Source of the DNA: Microscilla marina ATCC 23134
GTDB taxonomy: Bacteria; Bacteroidota; Bacteroidia; Cytophagales; Microscillaceae
NCBI RefSeq assembly: GCF_000169175.1
Contig: NZ_AAWS01000042.1
Location: forward strand, 1-64,000
Length of the DNA: 64,000 nucleotides
Direction: 5' to 3'
Positions 61,466 through 64,000 of this stretch are shown piece after piece. A program made the position numbers and the translations under genes. The stretch's first letter is position 1, and the number at the start of each line of letters is the position of its first letter. Under the pieces are notes generated by a model. The model was not told the DNA's origin, searched no databases, and saw nothing but the letters and a program-made list of their open reading frames with translations.

Positions 61466-63682
61466 TTATAGGTTCAACCAATAAGTAAGTTTTACCACCA
61501 AAGAGCGCCCTATAGGCTGCAAATTATCCGAAAAATAATTGTCAGTATACACAATAAATAAGTCAGACACTGGCTTAAACCTCCATTGAAAGCGGGCGTT
61601 TATATTTACCAGATTTGCTTGCGTATTGTATTGGGTAAATACTGTAAAGAACAACTTTCGGGTAAACGAAAACTCGAAACGGGGAGCCAACAGCAGCAAA
61701 TCGACACTATTGTAAGGGGCAGGTAGGGTAATTTGGTTATAGTCAGCCCTTATGACAATGCGCCCATAAGGCTGAAACCGATAACTTACCTCACCAGTGA
61801 GTCGGGTGCGTTTGCCATTAAAATACCTAAAAAAATACCCGGCACCTACGTTTATATTGAAAAGCTTGACAGGGTTGGAGTTATAAAAGGCAAATACATT
61901 TGAGTAAAAATACTCGGTACCAGCTAACAAAGGGATGCCGTCAGTATTGGTTGGGTCAAAGTCATCGAAGAGGCGGGTATACCAATTCCCTTGGTAAAAC
62001 TCCAGGCTACTCCTGTCCTGAAAGTTAATAATGTATTGAAGTTCTACAAACCTGTCCGTTACATTAAAGTCCATATCCCAAAATACATTGCCATACACTC
62101 CTGGTCCGTGGTTGTTTACCAAGGGCTTTTTCATAGTAGGGTAAAACCTCCGGTTAAGACTTCCTTCTACCATAAAATACCCCGGACGAGGAGCAAAACC
62201 TACCCTGGGCGCATAGTCTCGTCCTACACTTTCGTGGCTGAAGTAAAACCTCCATTCAGGCGTGTTATAACCAATCTCAGAGCCATGGGCAAAGGGTTCT
62301 GCTTTTTGCTCAGGGGTAAACTGGTGTTGGTACAAAACCTTTCCATTCCATTTATTATCCTTTGACGCCATATTATAATCAAAACCCATTACCCGGTCGT
62401 AGTCGTTAATGCCCCAACTATAATCATTGGTTGAGTCGGAGGTAGTTTGTTGGTTTACAAATATTAACCCTACATTTGAGCGGGCAAACACCTTGCGTTG
62501 TAGTACTGCCACTGTATAGTTACTAGAGGGTAAGTTACGCGCCCTATCACGGTCGGTTTGCATATTGAGTAAACCTACCCGCCAGTTGCGGTTAAGCTTG
62601 CCACTGAGCCTTGCTCCATACAAAATGGGCACTTGTACCGTTTCGCCAGTCGCTGTATCAGTCTGAATGCCAATCCTTCTGGAAAAAAACGGACGCATCC
62701 GCCCAAAACCAAACCGGGAAAATAAATCACTATTCTCTATAAAAAATTGCCTCCTTTCGGGAAAAAACAGCTCAAACCTGCTCAAGTTGGTCACTTGTTG
62801 GTCTACTTCTACTTGCGAAAAATCAGGGTTAAATGTCAAGTCAAGGTTCAGTGATGAAGTAATGGCTACCTTAGCGTCCATACCAGCATTACGGGTATAA
62901 GCCACTGGTGTATTATCAGGTTCAAACTCTTTGACAAAACCACCCGTTATGTAAGGAATTAATACTACGTTAGCGCCCGATTTGGGCAAGGGACTCTCCC
63001 AGTTGATGGTGCCCGTAAACGCCAGCGAGGTTAAGCTATAGTTACGAGGTACGGGCACCCACGACGATTGCTCATTGGTTTTATAGTCTAGGCGGGCAAA
63101 GTTTATTTTCCAGGGGCTTGTTCCACTTTTATAGCGCAAAGTTTTGAAAGGAATCGCCATTTCTGCTATCCATTTATCTGGGTAGCGCTTTACCCCTGAA
63201 TACCACTTGTTGTCCCATGACGAGTCTAAATTCTCTCCATTGGTAATCAATGCTTCACGTTTTACCCCTAGTGGAGTGATACCAAAAGTAAACCCATTGG
63301 TACCATCTCCGAAAGGGTCTAAATAAAAAGTAACAAAATCGTTTCGTCCGCCATTGAAGTCACGCCTGAGCGACTCTACCACAAAGTCGCCTGACTGTTT
63401 GTTTTCACAGATAAAAGCTACATAAAAAAACTGATCATCATAAGCCACCATTACCTCGGTTTTTGCCTTGGCATAAGAGGTGTCAAAAGGGAATTTTTGG
63501 TAAAAATCACGTGCTTTTTGTGCGGTTTGCCATATTGCTTCATTAAGTTTCCCATCGGGGGTTATTTTTTTACTGGTTTTGCGTGCCAGTAACTGGTAGC
63601 TGTCTTTTTGGGGAGCCTGGGCTTGTACCAACATAGGTAACAATAACAGCCACCAACTGTAATAGTAAAAGTTTTTGTTCAT
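61466..63682 (-). CDS. DUF5916 outer-membrane protein with CBM9-like N-terminus
   Basis: The 738-residue protein has a signal peptide ending near VQAQ (residue 22). The N-terminal part (about 35-240) has the CBM9/DOMON-like pattern ITPDGKLNEAIWQTAQKARDFYQKFPFDTSYAKAKTEVMVAYDDQFFYVAFICENK...DFVTFYLDPFGDGTNGFTFGITPLGVKREALI. The rest is a long beta-barrel domain (DUF5916) of the Bacteroidota with repeated strands and motifs FFPERRQFFIENSDLF and RRIGI. The last residues (VKLTYWLNL) fit a barrel end. A role in binding and uptake of a substrate is inferred. It is a single gene upstream of the effector genes on the same strand. Confidence 0.88.
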   Translation of the reverse strand: MNKNFYYYSWWLLLLPMLVQAQAPQKDSYQLLARKTSKKITPDGKLNEAIWQTAQKARDFYQKFPFDTSYAKAKTEVMVAYDDQFFYVAFICENKQSGDFVVESLRRDFNGGRNDFVTFYLDPFGDGTNGFTFGITPLGVKREALITNGENLDSSWDNKWYSGVKRYPDKWIAEMAIPFKTLRYKSGTSPWKINFARLDYKTNEQSSWVPVPRNYSLTSLAFTGTINWESPLPKSGANVVLIPYITGGFVKEFEPDNTPVAYTRNAGMDAKVAITSSLNLDLTFNPDFSQVEVDQQVTNLSRFELFFPERRQFFIENSDLFSRFGFGRMRPFFSRRIGIQTDTATGETVQVPILYGARLSGKLNRNWRVGLLNMQTDRDRARNLPSSNYTVAVLQRKVFARSNVGLIFVNQQTTSDSTNDYSWGINDYDRVMGFDYNMASKDNKWNGKVLYQHQFTPEQKAEPFAHGSEIGYNTPEWRFYFSHESVGRDYAPRVGFAPRPGYFMVEGSLNRRFYPTMKKPLVNNHGPGVYGNVFWDMDFNVTDRFVELQYIINFQDRSSLEFYQGNWYTRLFDDFDPTNTDGIPLLAGTEYFYSNVFAFYNSNPVKLFNINVGAGYFFRYFNGKRTRLTGEVSYRFQPYGRIVIRADYNQITLPAPYNSVDLLLLAPRFEFSFTRKLFFTVFTQYNTQANLVNINARFQWRFKPVSDLFIVYTDNYFSDNLQPIGRSLVVKLTYWLNL

Positions 63683-64000
63683 GAAGGAAATAGTTTATCA
63701 ATGTATACGCCTTACTTATTTGCCTGAGATGATAAATTAGGAATTTTTGGACTAAATTTTTGATAATGAAATGTTAATTGTTTTTAAAGGGCAGGTTTTG
63801 AGTAAAAACTCACAAAAGGATTCTCTCCGTTTGAATAACTTGGTAGCAACAGCAACAAAACCTTGTAGTAGGGAGTCTTATAAGATAGAGTTTAGGGAAA
63901 CCTTTTGTTTTTCGCTTAAACTTTGCTAGATTTTGGGCAATTAGTAATTATTAAAAAATAAGGTATACCAATTTTAACAAAAATCTTGTTGAAGGGTGAT
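63683..64000. other. Right edge, nothing definite
   Basis: The 318 bases upstream of the DUF5916 gene are AT-rich and show no reading frame, repeat or clear hairpin. Confidence 0.4.

Overview
The window looks like chromosomal DNA of a gliding or marine member of the Bacteroidota, most likely order Cytophagales (Microscilla-like). The base composition is AT-rich, several genes follow the Bacteroidota promoter pattern (TTTG or TTG at -33, TAnnTTTG at -7), ribosome binding sites are weak, and the gene content fits: SGNH/GDSL pairs, WG-repeat, TPR-SpoIIE, DUF5916, DUF6029, Omp28-like and DUF4157 proteins. The genus is inference; I see no rRNA, tRNA or CRISPR array. About 55 genes can be supported, most short operons or single genes, many closed by strong hairpin terminators.

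Layout. 1-8.4 kb: envelope and secreted proteins (beta-propeller, lipoprotein, PDZ-alpha/beta hydrolase, LolA-like protein), a CBS protein, a bile-acid/sodium symporter-like carrier and an NAD-dependent epimerase. 8.4-17 kb: two overlapping SGNH hydrolases, a LolD-like ATPase, a CPBP protease, a ZIP zinc transporter and a large TPR-SpoIIE phosphatase. 17-26 kb: MarR regulator, MFS exporter, CinA, an orphan NADH dehydrogenase subunit A, an MltD-like transglycosylase, and two STAS-like small proteins, one of which has a highly structured 5' leader RNA (21858-21968). 26-33.6 kb: an effector operon whose first gene is split by an IS4-family element with a 7-bp target duplication; it is followed by a DUF4157 protein fused to a pyroglutamyl-peptidase-like domain, three tandem secreted paralogues and an Lgt-like membrane protein. 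33.6-50.6 kb: housekeeping (DapF, L19, MobA, MoaC, MOSC, polyprenyl synthase) mixed with outer-membrane and secreted proteins. 50.6-56.3 kb: two tandem TPR/LRR paralogues, two tandem double-glycine-leader peptides, a ~510-bp tandem repeat array and a VWA protein. 56.7-64 kb: a PaaE-like reductase, a second DUF4157 effector ending in a barnase/T1-type RNase with a barstar-like gene directly behind it, and a DUF5916 outer-membrane protein.

The most interesting content is the pair of DUF4157 (eCIS core domain) effector loci. One couples a DUF4157 N-terminus to a ribonuclease with a barstar-like immunity gene. The other couples DUF4157 to a peptidase C15-like fold in which the catalytic Cys is Ser, followed by a triplicated secreted protein. 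No eCIS sheath, tube or baseplate genes lie in the window, so these appear to be orphan cargo loci, and the toxin/immunity arrangement suggests use against other bacteria or a need for self-protection. The tandem peptides with GG leaders and the structured RNA leader are further candidates for undescribed biology.
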